Source of the DNA: Pseudomonas kribbensis
GTDB taxonomy: Bacteria > Pseudomonadota > Gammaproteobacteria > Pseudomonadales > Pseudomonadaceae
DNA length: 64,000 nucleotides
Direction of reading: 5' to 3'
NCBI RefSeq assembly: GCF_003352185.1
Contig: NZ_CP029608.1
Location: 6,056,501 to 6,120,500, forward strand
A model generated the notes under the pieces. The model was not told the DNA's origin. It did not search any database and was given only the letters and a program-made list of their open reading frames with translations. Shown here one piece after another: positions 49,917-58,476 of the stretch (positions are counted from its first letter, which is position 1; each line of letters begins with the position of its first letter). A program made the translations under genes and the position numbers.

Positions 49917-49948
49917 CACAAAAAAACCGTCCGAAGACGGTTTTTTTC
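49917..49948 (-). terminator. Terminator of the cytochrome c5 gene
   Basis: On the minus strand A7-CCGTC, tetraloop TTCG, GACGG-T7; effective in both directions. It lies just after the cytochrome stop codon. Confidence 0.9.
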
Positions 49949-49962
49949 GTCAGAAGCGCGGC

Positions 49963-50391
49963 TTATTTCAGGCCGGACATCTTCTGGATAGCGCCCTTCA
50001 GCTCGTCATCCGAGCAATCGGCGCAGGTGCCTTTCGGAGGCATCGAGTTCAGGCCGGTGATGGCTTTGGCGAGCAGGCCGTCGAGGCCGCCCTGGTGATC
50101 GGCACGGTCTTTCCAGGCTGCCGCGTCACCGATTTTCGGTGCGCCCAGCAGGCCGGTGCCGTGGCAAGCGTTGCAATGTTTGGCAATCACTTCGTCCGGC
50201 GTCTTGGCGCCGCCACCGCCGCCTGCCGAAGCGGCGACTTCCATCCCCTTGCACTCTTGCCCTTGAACACACACCTGGCCGACAGGCTCGAGGCGTTTGG
50301 CAATGTCGTCATTCGTCGCAGCTTGAGCGCTGACAGCCCAGAGGGCCAGTACGGTTGCTGGTGCAGCCAGCATTTTCATAATTAGATTCAC
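49963..50391 (-). CDS. cycB: Cytochrome c5
   Basis: A 142-residue periplasmic monohaem cytochrome. The signal peptide ends near SAQA|AT (25). The haem site is C73-N-A-C76-H77, and the sixth ligand is probably Met117 in LNSMPPKGTCADC; a second Cys pair (123 and 126) is typical of cytochrome c5. A further pair, C41 and C47, lies in the N-terminal extension, followed by a Gly-rich linker (ASAGGGGG). The start is taken as GTG because GAGGGT is six bases before it; the next ATG is four codons later. An electron carrier between respiratory complexes is likely. Confidence 0.88.
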   Translation of the reverse strand: MNLIMKMLAAPATVLALWAVSAQAATNDDIAKRLEPVGQVCVQGQECKGMEVAASAGGGGGAKTPDEVIAKHCNACHGTGLLGAPKIGDAAAWKDRADHQGGLDGLLAKAITGLNSMPPKGTCADCSDDELKGAIQKMSGLK

Positions 50392-50561
50392 GCGTTCACC
50401 CTCAATGGTGGCTATTCACGCCTGCGGCCACGGTTCGCAGGCGGGCGCAAGTATAGCGGGTAGCCCGCCACACTGAAACAACCCCAAAGTTAAAGGGGTC
50501 TTGTTGCGCATCGGTCAAACAGTCCGGACACCTTTGCCGCAGTGGCCTGGCGTCTCTCGGT

Positions 50562-51110
50562 TTAAAAGTTCGCCGGTGTGGCTGCGCTGATTAGTCGCGC
50601 CGGTGCGTCGAACGGATTACGGAAACGATGCGGCTTGGTACTTTCAAAGTAGTAGCTGTCGCCGGCTTCGAGGATAAAAGTTTCAAGACCCACCACCAGC
50701 TCCAGACGACCTTCCACCAGAATCCCGGTTTCCTCGCCTTCATGGGTGAGCATTTCTTCGCCAGTGTCGGCGCCCGGCGGGTAGATTTCATTGAGGAACG
50801 CGATGGCCCGGCTCGGATGAGCACGGCCGACCAGTTTCATGGTCACGGCACCGTCGGAAATGTCGATCAGCTCGTTGGCCTTGTAGACGATCTGGGTCGG
50901 TTTTTCCTGAAGGATTTCTTCGGAAAAGAACTCGACCATGGACATGGGAATCCCGCCCAGCACCTTCCTCAGCGAACTGATCGAAGGGCTGACGCTGTTC
51001 TTTTCGATCATCGAAATGGTGCTGTTGGTGACGCCCGCGCGCTTGGCGAGTTCACGCTGGGAAAGCCCTTTGAGCTTGCGGATCGATTGCAGTCGTTCAC
51101 CGACGTCCAA
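50562..51110 (-). CDS. pauR: XRE-cupin regulator of polyamine catabolism, PauR/PuuR type
   Basis: A 182-residue regulator with an N-terminal helix-turn-helix (LQSIRKLKGLSQRELAKRAG and VTNSTISMIEKNSVSPS, residues 6-50) and a C-terminal cupin (about 105-180) with GEEMLTHEGEETGILVEGRLEL and DSYYFESTKPHRFRNP. PauR of P. aeruginosa represses gamma-glutamylpolyamine pathway genes. The start is TTG at 51110: AGGAGG lies eight bases before it, and the resulting length and the VGERLQSIRKLKGLS opening match the family. Longer in-frame extensions cross the inverted repeat upstream. The gene lies after dadX. Confidence 0.87.
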   Translation of the reverse strand: MDVGERLQSIRKLKGLSQRELAKRAGVTNSTISMIEKNSVSPSISSLRKVLGGIPMSMVEFFSEEILQEKPTQIVYKANELIDISDGAVTMKLVGRAHPSRAIAFLNEIYPPGADTGEEMLTHEGEETGILVEGRLELVVGLETFILEAGDSYYFESTKPHRFRNPFDAPARLISAATPANF

Positions 51111-51127
51111 GGCTTGGGCCTCCTGAG

Positions 51128-51180
51128 TGTTGTAGAAATATTGAGCGTTATCATGGCGACAGCGTTCAGTATTTACAACA
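51128..51180. promoter_or_regulatory. Inverted repeat, possible PauR operator
   Basis: TGTTGTAGAAATATTGAGCG at 51128-51147 faces TGTTGTAAATACTGAACG read on the minus strand (51180-51163). The arms are the same apart from a two-base insertion and two transitions, and lie directly before the pauR start. Confidence 0.55.
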
Positions 51181-51199
51181 CTTGGGCCCGGCCCGGGCT

Positions 51200-52273
51200 T
51201 CAACCCTCGGAATAGAGCCTTGGCACCCGACGCAGGTTGCAGAAGATCTGGTACGGAATGGTGTCCGCCCACTTCGCCACGTCGCTGGCGAGGATGTTCT
51301 TGCCCCACAGCTCGACGGTCGAACCCAGGCCGGCTTCCGGTACGTCGGTCAGGTCGATGCAGAGCATGTCCATCGAAACCCGGCCCAATATGCGACTGCG
51401 CTTGCCGGCCACCAGCACCGGCGTGCCGGTCGGCGCCTGGCGCGGATAACCGTCGGCGTAACCCATGGCGACCACGCCGATGCGCATCGGTTTGTCGGTG
51501 ATGAATTTTGCGCCGTAACCCACCGGTTCGCCGGCCGGCAGTTCGCGCACGCTGATGACTTTCGATTCCAGGGTCATCACCGGTTGCAGGCGCTCAGCCA
51601 CGGCGTTGGCTTCTTCGAACGGGGTGGCGCCGTAGAGCATGATGCCCGGGCGCACCCAGTCGCTGTGAATCTGCGGCCAGCCCAGCACCGCCGGCGAGTT
51701 GCGCAGGCTGACTTCGGCGGCCAGGCCCTGACGCGCAGCCTCGAACACGGCAACCTGATCGGCACTGCTTTGCTCGTGCAGCTCATCGGCCCGGGCGAAG
51801 TGGCTCATCAGCACGACTTTCGCCACCTTGCCGCTGGCCAGCAGACGCTGGTAAGCCGCCGGGTAATCCTTCGGATGCAGGCCGACGCGGTGCATGCCCG
51901 AATCGAGCTTCAGCCACACGGTGATCGGTTTGCTCAACGCGGCCTGCTCGATGGCTTCGAGCTGCCACAGCGAATGCACCACGCACCAGAAATCGTGCTC
52001 GACGATCAGCGCCAGCTCGTCGGCCTCGAAAAAGCCTTCGAGCAACAGCACCGGCGCACGAATCCCGGCGGCACGCAGTTCCAGGGCCTCTTCGATACAC
52101 GCCACCGCGAAGCCGTCCGCCTCAGCCTCCAACGCCTGGGCGCAACGCACTGCGCCGTGGCCGTAGGCATCGGCCTTGATCACCGCGAGTGCCTTGGCAC
52201 CGGTGACTTCACGGGCGATACGGTAGTTGTGACGCAGGGCTTCTAGATCGATCAGGGCACGGGCAGGACGCAT
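51200..52273 (-). CDS. dadX: Catabolic alanine racemase DadX
   Basis: A 357-residue PLP enzyme interconverting L- and D-alanine. The PLP lysine is K33 in [14 protein letters not shown]; the second catalytic base is the Tyr in EPVGYGAKF near 253. The start [20 protein letters not shown] and the 357-residue length match DadX of pseudomonads; an ATG eight codons upstream is possible but lacks a ribosome site. With dadA it feeds L-alanine into pyruvate plus ammonia. It is followed by pauR. Confidence 0.92.
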   Translation of the reverse strand: MRPARALIDLEALRHNYRIAREVTGAKALAVIKADAYGHGAVRCAQALEAEADGFAVACIEEALELRAAGIRAPVLLLEGFFEADELALIVEHDFWCVVHSLWQLEAIEQAALSKPITVWLKLDSGMHRVGLHPKDYPAAYQRLLASGKVAKVVLMSHFARADELHEQSSADQVAVFEAARQGLAAEVSLRNSPAVLGWPQIHSDWVRPGIMLYGATPFEEANAVAERLQPVMTLESKVISVRELPAGEPVGYGAKFITDKPMRIGVVAMGYADGYPRQAPTGTPVLVAGKRSRILGRVSMDMLCIDLTDVPEAGLGSTVELWGKNILASDVAKWADTIPYQIFCNLRRVPRLYSEG

Positions 52274-52368
52274 GGCAGCAGACTTCTTGGCGGTCATGGG
52301 AATAAAAACCGGCGCTGGCTGGCGACGTGAACCGCCAACAGCACCGGGAGAGGGATCTTTACAACGGT

Positions 52369-52722
52369 TTACGGCAACGCGGCGACGATGGAGATTTCCA
52401 CCAGAATGCTCGGCTTGGCCATCTTCGCTTCAACGGTGGCACGGGCCGGGGCGGCGCCCTTGGGCAGCCACTGGTCCCACACCGAATTCATTCCGGCAAA
52501 GTGCGCCTCGATGTCGTTCAGGTAGATCGTCGCCGACAGCAGATGCTGCTTGTCAGTCCCGGCCAGATCCAGCAGACGCTCGATATTGGCGAGCACGTCG
52601 CGGGTCTGTTGTTCGACTCCGGCGTTGAAGTCGTCACCGACCTGCCCGGCCAGATACACGATGCCGTTGTGGCTGACGATCTGACTCATGCGCTCATTGG
52701 TGAGCTGGCGCTGGATTGCCAT
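52369..52722 (-). CDS. RidA family enamine/imine deaminase
   Basis: A 117-residue protein of the RidA/YjgF family: [20 protein letters not shown] near 12-31, [21 protein letters not shown] near 50-70 and [21 protein letters not shown] at the end, where the catalytic Arg usually lies. RidA hydrolyses reactive enamines and imines made by PLP enzymes and amino acid oxidases. Position between dadA and dadX suggests it removes 2-iminopropionate from D-alanine oxidation. Its ATG at 52722 has AGGAG upstream and lies inside the end of dadA, overlapping by 29 bases. Confidence 0.9.
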   Translation of the reverse strand: MAIQRQLTNERMSQIVSHNGIVYLAGQVGDDFNAGVEQQTRDVLANIERLLDLAGTDKQHLLSATIYLNDIEAHFAGMNSVWDQWLPKGAAPARATVEAKMAKPSILVEISIVAALP

Positions 52723-53998
52723 GCTTTGCGGACTCCTGGGTCTTGTTGCCATAACGGGAAATATCGAGGCCTTCGGCGCTGATCTGCGGCTTTTTCTTCG
52801 CCATCAGGTCAGCCAGCAAGCGACCGGAGCCGCACGCCATGGTCCAGCCGAGAGTGCCGTGACCGGTGTTCAGGAACAGATTCTTGAACGGGGTGGCGCC
52901 GACAATCGGGGTGCCGTCCGGCGTGGTTGGACGCAGGCCGGTCCAGAAACTGGCTTCGGCCAGATTGCCGCCCTGAGGATAAAGGTCGTTGACGATCATC
53001 TCCAGGGTTTCGCGCCGACGCGGGTTCAGCGACAGGTCAAAACCGGCGATCTCCGCCATGCCGCCGACGCGGATGCGGTTATCGAAACGGGTGATCGCGA
53101 CCTTGTAGGTCTCGTCGAGAATGGTCGAAGTCGGGGCCATCGCCGGGTTGGTGATCGGCACGGTCAGCGAGTAACCCTTCAACGGATAAACCGGGGCCTT
53201 GATGCCCAACGGCTTGAGCAGTTGCGGCGAGTAGCTGCCGAGGGCCAGCACGTAGCGGTCGGCGGTTTCCAGCTTGCCGTCGATCCACACGCCGTTGATG
53301 CGGTCACCGGCGAAGTCGAGGCGCTGGATGTCCTGACCAAAACGGAATTCCACACCCAGGTTCACGGCCATTTCGGCGAGGCGGGTGGTGAAGATCTGGC
53401 AGTCGCCGGTCTGGTCGTTCGGCAGGCGCAGGGCACCGGCAAGGATGTCGGTGACGCTGGCCAGGGCCGGCTCGACGCGGGCAATGCCGGCGCGGTCGAG
53501 AACTTCGAACGGTACGCCGGACTCTTTGAGGACGGCGATGTCCTTGGCGGCGCCATCCAGCTGCGCCTGAGTACGGAACAGCTGGGTGGTGCCCAGGCTG
53601 CGGCCTTCGTAGGCGATGCCGGTTTCGGCGCGCAATTCGTCGAGGCAGTCGCGGCTGTACTCGGACAGACGCACCATGCGCTCCTTGTTCACCGCGTAAC
53701 GGTTGGCGGTGCAATTGCGCAGCATCTGCGCCATCCACAGGTACTGGTCGATATCGGCGGTGGCCTTGATCGCCAGCGGCGCGTGGCGTTGCAGCAGCCA
53801 CTTGATGGCCTTGAGGGGAACGCCCGGCGCGGCCCACGGCGAGGCATAGCCCGGCGAGACCTGGCCGGCGTTGGCGAAACTGGTCTCCATGGCCGCGGCT
53901 GGCTGCCGGTCGACCACCACCACTTCAAACCCGGCACGGGCCAGATAGTAAGCACTGGCGGTACCGATGACGCCGCTACCCAAGACCATAACGCGCAT
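52694..53998 (-). CDS. dadA: D-amino acid dehydrogenase small subunit DadA
   Basis: A 434-residue FAD enzyme oxidising D-alanine to pyruvate, passing electrons to the respiratory chain. It starts with the dinucleotide motif [20 protein letters not shown] (GxGxxG at 7-12), has the DAO fold and the C-terminal [17 protein letters not shown] block near 383-399. It is membrane-associated without a transmembrane helix. Last 29 bases overlap ridA. Lrp encoded divergently is the expected activator. Confidence 0.95.
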   Translation of the reverse strand: MRVMVLGSGVIGTASAYYLARAGFEVVVVDRQPAAAMETSFANAGQVSPGYASPWAAPGVPLKAIKWLLQRHAPLAIKATADIDQYLWMAQMLRNCTANRYAVNKERMVRLSEYSRDCLDELRAETGIAYEGRSLGTTQLFRTQAQLDGAAKDIAVLKESGVPFEVLDRAGIARVEPALASVTDILAGALRLPNDQTGDCQIFTTRLAEMAVNLGVEFRFGQDIQRLDFAGDRINGVWIDGKLETADRYVLALGSYSPQLLKPLGIKAPVYPLKGYSLTVPITNPAMAPTSTILDETYKVAITRFDNRIRVGGMAEIAGFDLSLNPRRRETLEMIVNDLYPQGGNLAEASFWTGLRPTTPDGTPIVGATPFKNLFLNTGHGTLGWTMACGSGRLLADLMAKKKPQISAEGLDISRYGNKTQESAKHGNPAPAHQ

Positions 53999-54085
53999 TT
54001 TTGTATCCCTCTCGCGGCGTGCCGCGTACGTCTGTTGTTAGAGCAATGATGCGCGCAGTGTAAAAAAGATTCGCCAGTGCTTTTC

Positions 54086-54114
54086 ACTGTATAAGCGCCT
54101 ATATTTGGCGACAA
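54086..54114 (-). promoter_or_regulatory. Candidate dadA promoter
   Basis: On the minus strand TTGTCG (plus 54109-54114), a 17-base spacer and TACAGT (plus 54086-54091). Four of six matches in each hexamer; the leader would be about 80 bases. Confidence 0.45.
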
Positions 54115-54152
54115 TTCTCGGCAAAAACCCTTTTCACGGAGGCGCATCCCCT

Positions 54153-54641
54153 ATGCGTACCAACACTCAGACCAAACGTGAGCTGGACAAGATCGACCGC
54201 AACATCTTGCGGATCCTGCAGGCGGACGGGCGGATTTCATTCACTGAACTGGGCGAGAAGGTCGGACTCTCCACCACGCCGTGCACCGAGCGGGTGCGGC
54301 GCCTGGAGCGCGAGGGGATCATCATGGGCTACAACGCCCGGCTGAATCCGCAGCACTTGAAGGGCAGCCTGCTGGTGTTCGTCGAGATCAGCCTCGACTA
54401 CAAATCCGGCGACACGTTCGAAGAATTCCGACGCGCCGTGCTGAAACTGCCCCACGTGCTGGAGTGCCATTTGGTGTCAGGGGATTTCGACTATCTGGTG
54501 AAGGCGCGGATTTCCGAGATGGCCTCGTACCGCAAGCTGCTGGGCGACATCCTGCTCAAACTGCCGCACGTGCGCGAATCCAAGAGCTACATCGTGATGG
54601 AAGAAGTGAAAGAGAGCCTGAGCCTGCCGATTCCGGATTGA
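54153..54641 (+). CDS. lrp: Lrp/AsnC family regulator of D-alanine catabolism
   Basis: A 162-residue leucine-responsive regulator. The N-terminal winged helix-turn-helix reads ELDKIDRNILRILQADGRIS and FTELGEKVGLSTTPCTERVRRLE (about 9-50); the RAM ligand domain (about 75-155) has GDFDYLVKARISEM. In P. aeruginosa the orthologue (DadR) activates dadAX in response to L-alanine. It is divergent from dadA with 154 bases between. The ATG at 54153 follows CGGAGGCG; an ATG 16 codons earlier has no such site. Close to E. coli Lrp in length (164). Confidence 0.93.
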   Translation: MRTNTQTKRELDKIDRNILRILQADGRISFTELGEKVGLSTTPCTERVRRLEREGIIMGYNARLNPQHLKGSLLVFVEISLDYKSGDTFEEFRRAVLKLPHVLECHLVSGDFDYLVKARISEMASYRKLLGDILLKLPHVRESKSYIVMEEVKESLSLPIPD

Positions 54642-54645
54642 TCGC

Positions 54646-54999
54646 TCAGACCAGCACCTGGCGGTTTTCGGCCATGTACTCGAACACCTGCTTCTCGACC
54701 CGTGGATGAATCAGTTCCACCGGCCGCCGGCCGTTGGGGCACGGCAAGGTCCGGGTGGTGCCGAACAGCCGGCAGATCAGCGGCCGCTCGTCATACACCG
54801 TGCAGCCGTTCGGCCCCAGGTGCACGCAGTTGAGCTCTTCCATGGCCGCGTCCTGCTCGGCGCGGGTCTTGCGCGGCAGCCGGGCCATTTCCTCGGGCGA
54901 GGTGGTCACCGGCCCGCAGCAGTCATGACAGCCCGGCACGCACTCGAACGTGGGAATCTGCTGACGCAGGGTGCGGATTTTCTGACTGTTGCAGCTCAT
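54646..54999 (-). CDS. YkgJ family cysteine cluster protein
   Basis: A 117-residue protein with a Cys-rich metal-binding pattern: FECVPGCHDCCGPV near 17-30, then NCVHLGPNGCTVYDERPLICRLFG near 56-79 and LPCPNGRRP, the CxxxCxxCC...C...C arrangement of the YkgJ/UPF0153 family thought to bind zinc or an Fe-S cluster. The start MSCNSQKIRTLRQQ at 54999 precedes the first cluster by 18 residues as in the family; longer extensions read through GC-rich noncoding sequence. Function unknown. It converges with lrp, leaving four bases. Confidence 0.87.
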   Translation of the reverse strand: MSCNSQKIRTLRQQIPTFECVPGCHDCCGPVTTSPEEMARLPRKTRAEQDAAMEELNCVHLGPNGCTVYDERPLICRLFGTTRTLPCPNGRRPVELIHPRVEKQVFEYMAENRQVLV

Positions 55000-55144
55000 T
55001 GCAGCGGTAACCGGAGCGAAATAGGCGGCAATTGTGCCGCAAAAGCCGTGATCCAGACACCATGGGCCGACCAATGTTGCCCGGCCTCGGGCCTGCGGCT
55101 TATGCTCCGTCAAATTTTCTCGACACCCGCTCAGGATGACGCCC

Positions 55145-56455
55145 ATGAATGCCCGCGCCCAAGCCTTCGCGAGCCAACCCCACGTTGCCTCTTATTACGC
55201 CGCCAGCAGCCTGCCGCAGCCCGACCATCCGGTGCTGCAAGGTGAGCTGATCGCGGATGTGTGCGTGGTCGGTGGCGGCTTCTCCGGGCTGAACACCGCG
55301 CTGGAACTCGCCGAGCGCGGCTTGAGCGTCGTGCTGCTGGAGGCGCATCGGATCGGCTGGGGCGCCAGCGGCCGTAACGGCGGACAGTTGATTCGCGGGG
55401 TCGGTCATGGCCTCGACCAGTTTGCCAACGTGATCGGCGCCGACGGTGTGCGTCAGATGAAACTCATGGGCCTGGAAGCGGTGGAGATCGTCCGACAGCG
55501 CGTCGAGAAATTTCAAATCCCCTGCGACCTGACCTGGGGCTACTGCGACCTCGCCAACAAACCTTCCGACCTGGAAGGCTTTGCCGAAGACGCTGAAGAA
55601 TTGCGCGGCCTCGGTTACCGCTACGAAACCCGACTGCTGCAAGCCAACGAGATGCACACCGTGGTCGGCTCCAAACGCTATGTCGGTGGTTTGATCGACA
55701 TGGGTTCCGGCCATCTGCACCCGCTGAATCTGGCACTCGGGGAAGCTGCTGCAGCGCAGCAACTCGGGGTGAAGCTGTTCGAGCAATCGGCGGTTACCCG
55801 CATCGACTACGGCCCCGAAGTCCGGGTCCATACGGCGCAAGGTTCGGTGCGGGCGAAGACCCTGGTGCTGGGCTGTAATGCCTATCTCAACAATCTGAAT
55901 CCACAACTCAGCGGCAAGGTGCTGCCGGCCGGCAGCTACATCATCGCCACTGAACCACTGAGCGAAGAACAGGCCCACGCCCTGCTGCCGCAGAACATGG
56001 CCGTCTGCGACCAGCGGGTGGCGCTGGATTACTACCGGCTCTCGGCGGACCGTCGTCTGCTGTTCGGCGGCGCCTGCCATTATTCGGGGCGTGACCCGAA
56101 AGACATCGGCGCCTACATGCGGCCGAAGATGCTGGAAGTGTTCCCGCAGTTGGCCTCGGCGAAGATCGACTATCAGTGGGGCGGGATGATCGGCATCGGT
56201 GCCAACCGTCTGCCGCAGATTGGTCGGCTGAGCGATCAGCCGAACGTGTATTACGCCCAGGCCTATTCCGGCCACGGCGTGAATGCCACGCACCTGGCGG
56301 GCAAGTTGCTGGCCGAGGCCATCAGCGGCCAGCACAGTGGCGGCTTTGATCTGTTCGCCAAAGTGCCACACATCACCTTCCCCGGCGGCAAGCATCTGCG
56401 CTCGCCGTTGCTGGCGTTGGGGATGTTGTGGCATCGACTCAAAGAGCTGGTCTGA
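55145..56455 (+). CDS. Gamma-glutamylputrescine oxidase-like FAD enzyme
   Basis: A 436-residue FAD-dependent oxidoreductase of the DAO family. It has VCVVGGGFSGLNTALELAER (GxGxxG near 42-47), the GWGASGRNGGQLIRGVGHGL segment typical of PuuB/PauB enzymes near 70-89, and the C-terminal FAD contact YYAQAYSGHGVNATHLAGKLL near 370-390. Such enzymes oxidise gamma-glutamylated polyamines to aldehydes, which the aldehyde dehydrogenase at 61396 could take further. The start at 55145 is chosen because AGGA lies eight bases upstream; an ATG three codons earlier overlaps that site. Confidence 0.87.
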   Translation: MNARAQAFASQPHVASYYAASSLPQPDHPVLQGELIADVCVVGGGFSGLNTALELAERGLSVVLLEAHRIGWGASGRNGGQLIRGVGHGLDQFANVIGADGVRQMKLMGLEAVEIVRQRVEKFQIPCDLTWGYCDLANKPSDLEGFAEDAEELRGLGYRYETRLLQANEMHTVVGSKRYVGGLIDMGSGHLHPLNLALGEAAAAQQLGVKLFEQSAVTRIDYGPEVRVHTAQGSVRAKTLVLGCNAYLNNLNPQLSGKVLPAGSYIIATEPLSEEQAHALLPQNMAVCDQRVALDYYRLSADRRLLFGGACHYSGRDPKDIGAYMRPKMLEVFPQLASAKIDYQWGGMIGIGANRLPQIGRLSDQPNVYYAQAYSGHGVNATHLAGKLLAEAISGQHSGGFDLFAKVPHITFPGGKHLRSPLLALGMLWHRLKELV

Positions 56456-56481
56456 TATTTTTGCAGCGCCATTGATGACGC

Positions 56482-56548
56482 CTTCGCGAGCAGGCTCGCT
56501 CCCACTTTGGAATGCATATCCCTGTGGGAGCGAGCCTGCTCGCGAATG
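56482..56548. repeat. REPIN: inverted REP pair
   Basis: TTCGCGAGCAGGCTCGCTCC (from 56483) faces GTGGGAGCGAGCCTGCTCGC (from 56524), about 20 bases apart, a shorter spacer than the other pairs. Confidence 0.85.
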
Positions 56549-56569
56549 GGCTTCATGAGTTCCGAAGAT

Positions 56570-56815
56570 TCAGATCCGCCAGAACGGCTTCAACCCCTCC
56601 TCCAGCGCCTGTTCGCGAGTCAGCCCGACATCCTTGAGCTGCTCCGGTGTCAGGCCCAGCAACGCTTTGCGCGTGTGCAGACGATGCCAGAACAGGCCCC
56701 AGCGACTCAGGCCGGACGGCGCGTTGCGCAGCATCTCGTTGCGCGCACTGTCCTGTTGCCCCGCCTCCAGTTCCTGACTGTGTAACGTCAGCCGCACATC
56801 GCTCAAGCCGTTCAT
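56570..56815 (-). CDS. DUF1127 domain protein
   Basis: An 81-residue protein. The DUF1127 domain is C-terminal: GLFWHRLHTRKALLGLTPEQ and LKDVGLTREQALEEGLKPFW, with the conserved Trp, Arg and LxDIGL-like segment. DUF1127 proteins are small Arg-rich factors; some bind RNA or affect phosphate and carbon metabolism. AGGAG lies eight bases before the ATG. It is transcribed divergently from the MocR regulator across a region with repeated ATCTGTAT half-sites, so MocR may control it. Confidence 0.87.
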   Translation of the reverse strand: MNGLSDVRLTLHSQELEAGQQDSARNEMLRNAPSGLSRWGLFWHRLHTRKALLGLTPEQLKDVGLTREQALEEGLKPFWRI

Positions 56816-56879
56816 TTTTGTCGCTCCTGTTTACTTGGGTAGCCAGAGATTCCATGATGCGCGGGCCGACAAAGGCATT

Positions 56880-56960
56880 ACAGATTCAACACATCTGTAT
56901 TATTTCCATACAGATTTGCTGTCTCCGGGACTGAATTGTCGATTTACGCCGCATCTGTAC
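56880..56960. promoter_or_regulatory. Putative MocR operator array
   Basis: A perfect inverted repeat ATCTGTAT (56893-56900) and ATACAGAT (56908-56915) with a seven-base spacer, plus outer half-sites ACAGATT (56880-56886) and ATCTGTAC (56953-56960), in the divergent region between the DUF1127 and MocR genes. Confidence 0.65.
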
Positions 56961-56994
56961 TGGTTTTTCGAATCACCTGCATCGAGGCAGTGCC

Positions 56995-58416
56995 ATGACC
57001 CTGTATGTGAACCTCGCCGAGTTGCTCGGCACCCGCATCGAACAAGGCTTCTACCGTCCTGGTGATCGCCTGCCGTCGGTGCGCGCCTTGAGCGTAGAAC
57101 ATGGGGTCAGCCTGAGCACGGTGCAGCAGGCCTATCGAATGCTGGAAGACAGCGGTCTGGCCACGCCCAAACCCAAATCCGGGTACTTCGTGCCGGTCGG
57201 CCGCGAGCTGCCGGAACTGCCGGCAATCGGGCGTCCGGCCCAGCGCCCGGTGGAGATTTCCCAGTGGGATCAGGTGCTGGAGCTGATTCGCGCGGTGCCG
57301 CGCAAGGATGTGGTGCAGCTCGGTCGCGGCATGCCGGACATCTCCTCACCGACGATGAAACCGCTGCTGCGCGGACTGGCCCGTATCAGCCGCCGCCAGG
57401 ACATGCCCGGTCTGTATTACGACAACATTCACGGCACCCTCGAACTGCGCGAACAGATCGCCCGGCTGATGCTCGACTCCGGCTGCCAGTTGAGCGCCAG
57501 CGATCTGGTGGTCACCACCGGTTGCCATGAAGCGCTGTCCACCAGCATTCACGCGATCTGCGAGCCCGGTGACATCGTCGCGGTGGACTCGCCAAGCTTT
57601 CATGGCGCCATGCAGACCCTCAAAGGGCTGGGCATGAAAGCCCTGGAAATCCCCACCGACCCGCTCACCGGCATCAGCCTCGAAGCCCTGGAACTGGCGC
57701 TGGAGCAGTGGCCGATCAAGGTCATCCAGCTCACGCCCAACTGCAACAACCCGCTCGGCTACATCATGCCGGAGTCGCGCAAACGCGCGTTGTTGACGCT
57801 GGCCCAGCGCTTCGACGTGGCGATCATCGAGGACGACGTGTATGGCGAACTGGCCTACACCTACCCGCGTCCGCGCACGATCAAATCCTTCGACGAAGAT
57901 GGCCGTGTGTTGCTGTGCAGTTCGTTCTCCAAGACTCTCGCGCCGGGGCTGCGTATCGGCTGGGTCGCGCCGGGTCGATACCTCGAGCGGGTGCTGCACA
58001 TGAAATACATCAGCACCGGCTCCACCGCGCCACAGCCACAGATCGCCATCGCCGAGTTTCTGAAAGCCGGGCACTTCGAACCGCATTTGCGGCGGATGCG
58101 TACGCAATACCAGCGCAATCGCGACGTGATGATCGATTGGGTGACGCGATATTTCCCGGCCGGCACTCGTGCCAGCCGTCCGCAAGGCAGCTTCATGCTC
58201 TGGGTCGAACTGCCGGAAGGTTTCGATACCCTGAAACTGAATCGTGCACTGCACGATCAGGGCGTACAGATTGCCGTCGGCAGCATTTTTTCGGCGTCGG
58301 GCAAGTACCGCAATTGCCTGCGCATGAACTACGCTGCCAAGCCGACACCGCTCATCGAAGAAGCTGTGCGCAAGGTGGGTGCAGCGGCAATCAAGCTGCT
58401 CGCTGAAGCCGACTGA
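56995..58416 (+). CDS. MocR family regulator (GntR-aminotransferase fusion)
   Basis: A 473-residue regulator. The N-terminal winged helix (about 1-70) reads ELLGTRIEQGFYRPGDRLPS and VRALSVEHGVSLSTVQQAYR. A linker leads to a fold I aminotransferase domain (about 105-470) with PLP lysine K313 in SSFSKTLAPGLRIGW, plus NCNNPLGYIMP and EDDVYGELAY near 280-289. MocR proteins bind PLP and use it to sense an amino compound rather than to catalyse. It is divergent from the DUF1127 gene and upstream of a phospholipase D gene. Confidence 0.92.
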   Translation: MTLYVNLAELLGTRIEQGFYRPGDRLPSVRALSVEHGVSLSTVQQAYRMLEDSGLATPKPKSGYFVPVGRELPELPAIGRPAQRPVEISQWDQVLELIRAVPRKDVVQLGRGMPDISSPTMKPLLRGLARISRRQDMPGLYYDNIHGTLELREQIARLMLDSGCQLSASDLVVTTGCHEALSTSIHAICEPGDIVAVDSPSFHGAMQTLKGLGMKALEIPTDPLTGISLEALELALEQWPIKVIQLTPNCNNPLGYIMPESRKRALLTLAQRFDVAIIEDDVYGELAYTYPRPRTIKSFDEDGRVLLCSSFSKTLAPGLRIGWVAPGRYLERVLHMKYISTGSTAPQPQIAIAEFLKAGHFEPHLRRMRTQYQRNRDVMIDWVTRYFPAGTRASRPQGSFMLWVELPEGFDTLKLNRALHDQGVQIAVGSIFSASGKYRNCLRMNYAAKPTPLIEEAVRKVGAAAIKLLAEAD

Positions 58417-58476
58417 CCTTTTTCCAGAGACCCGCGTCCATATGCCGACCCTTGCCGCCAATCGGAACGATCCTAC

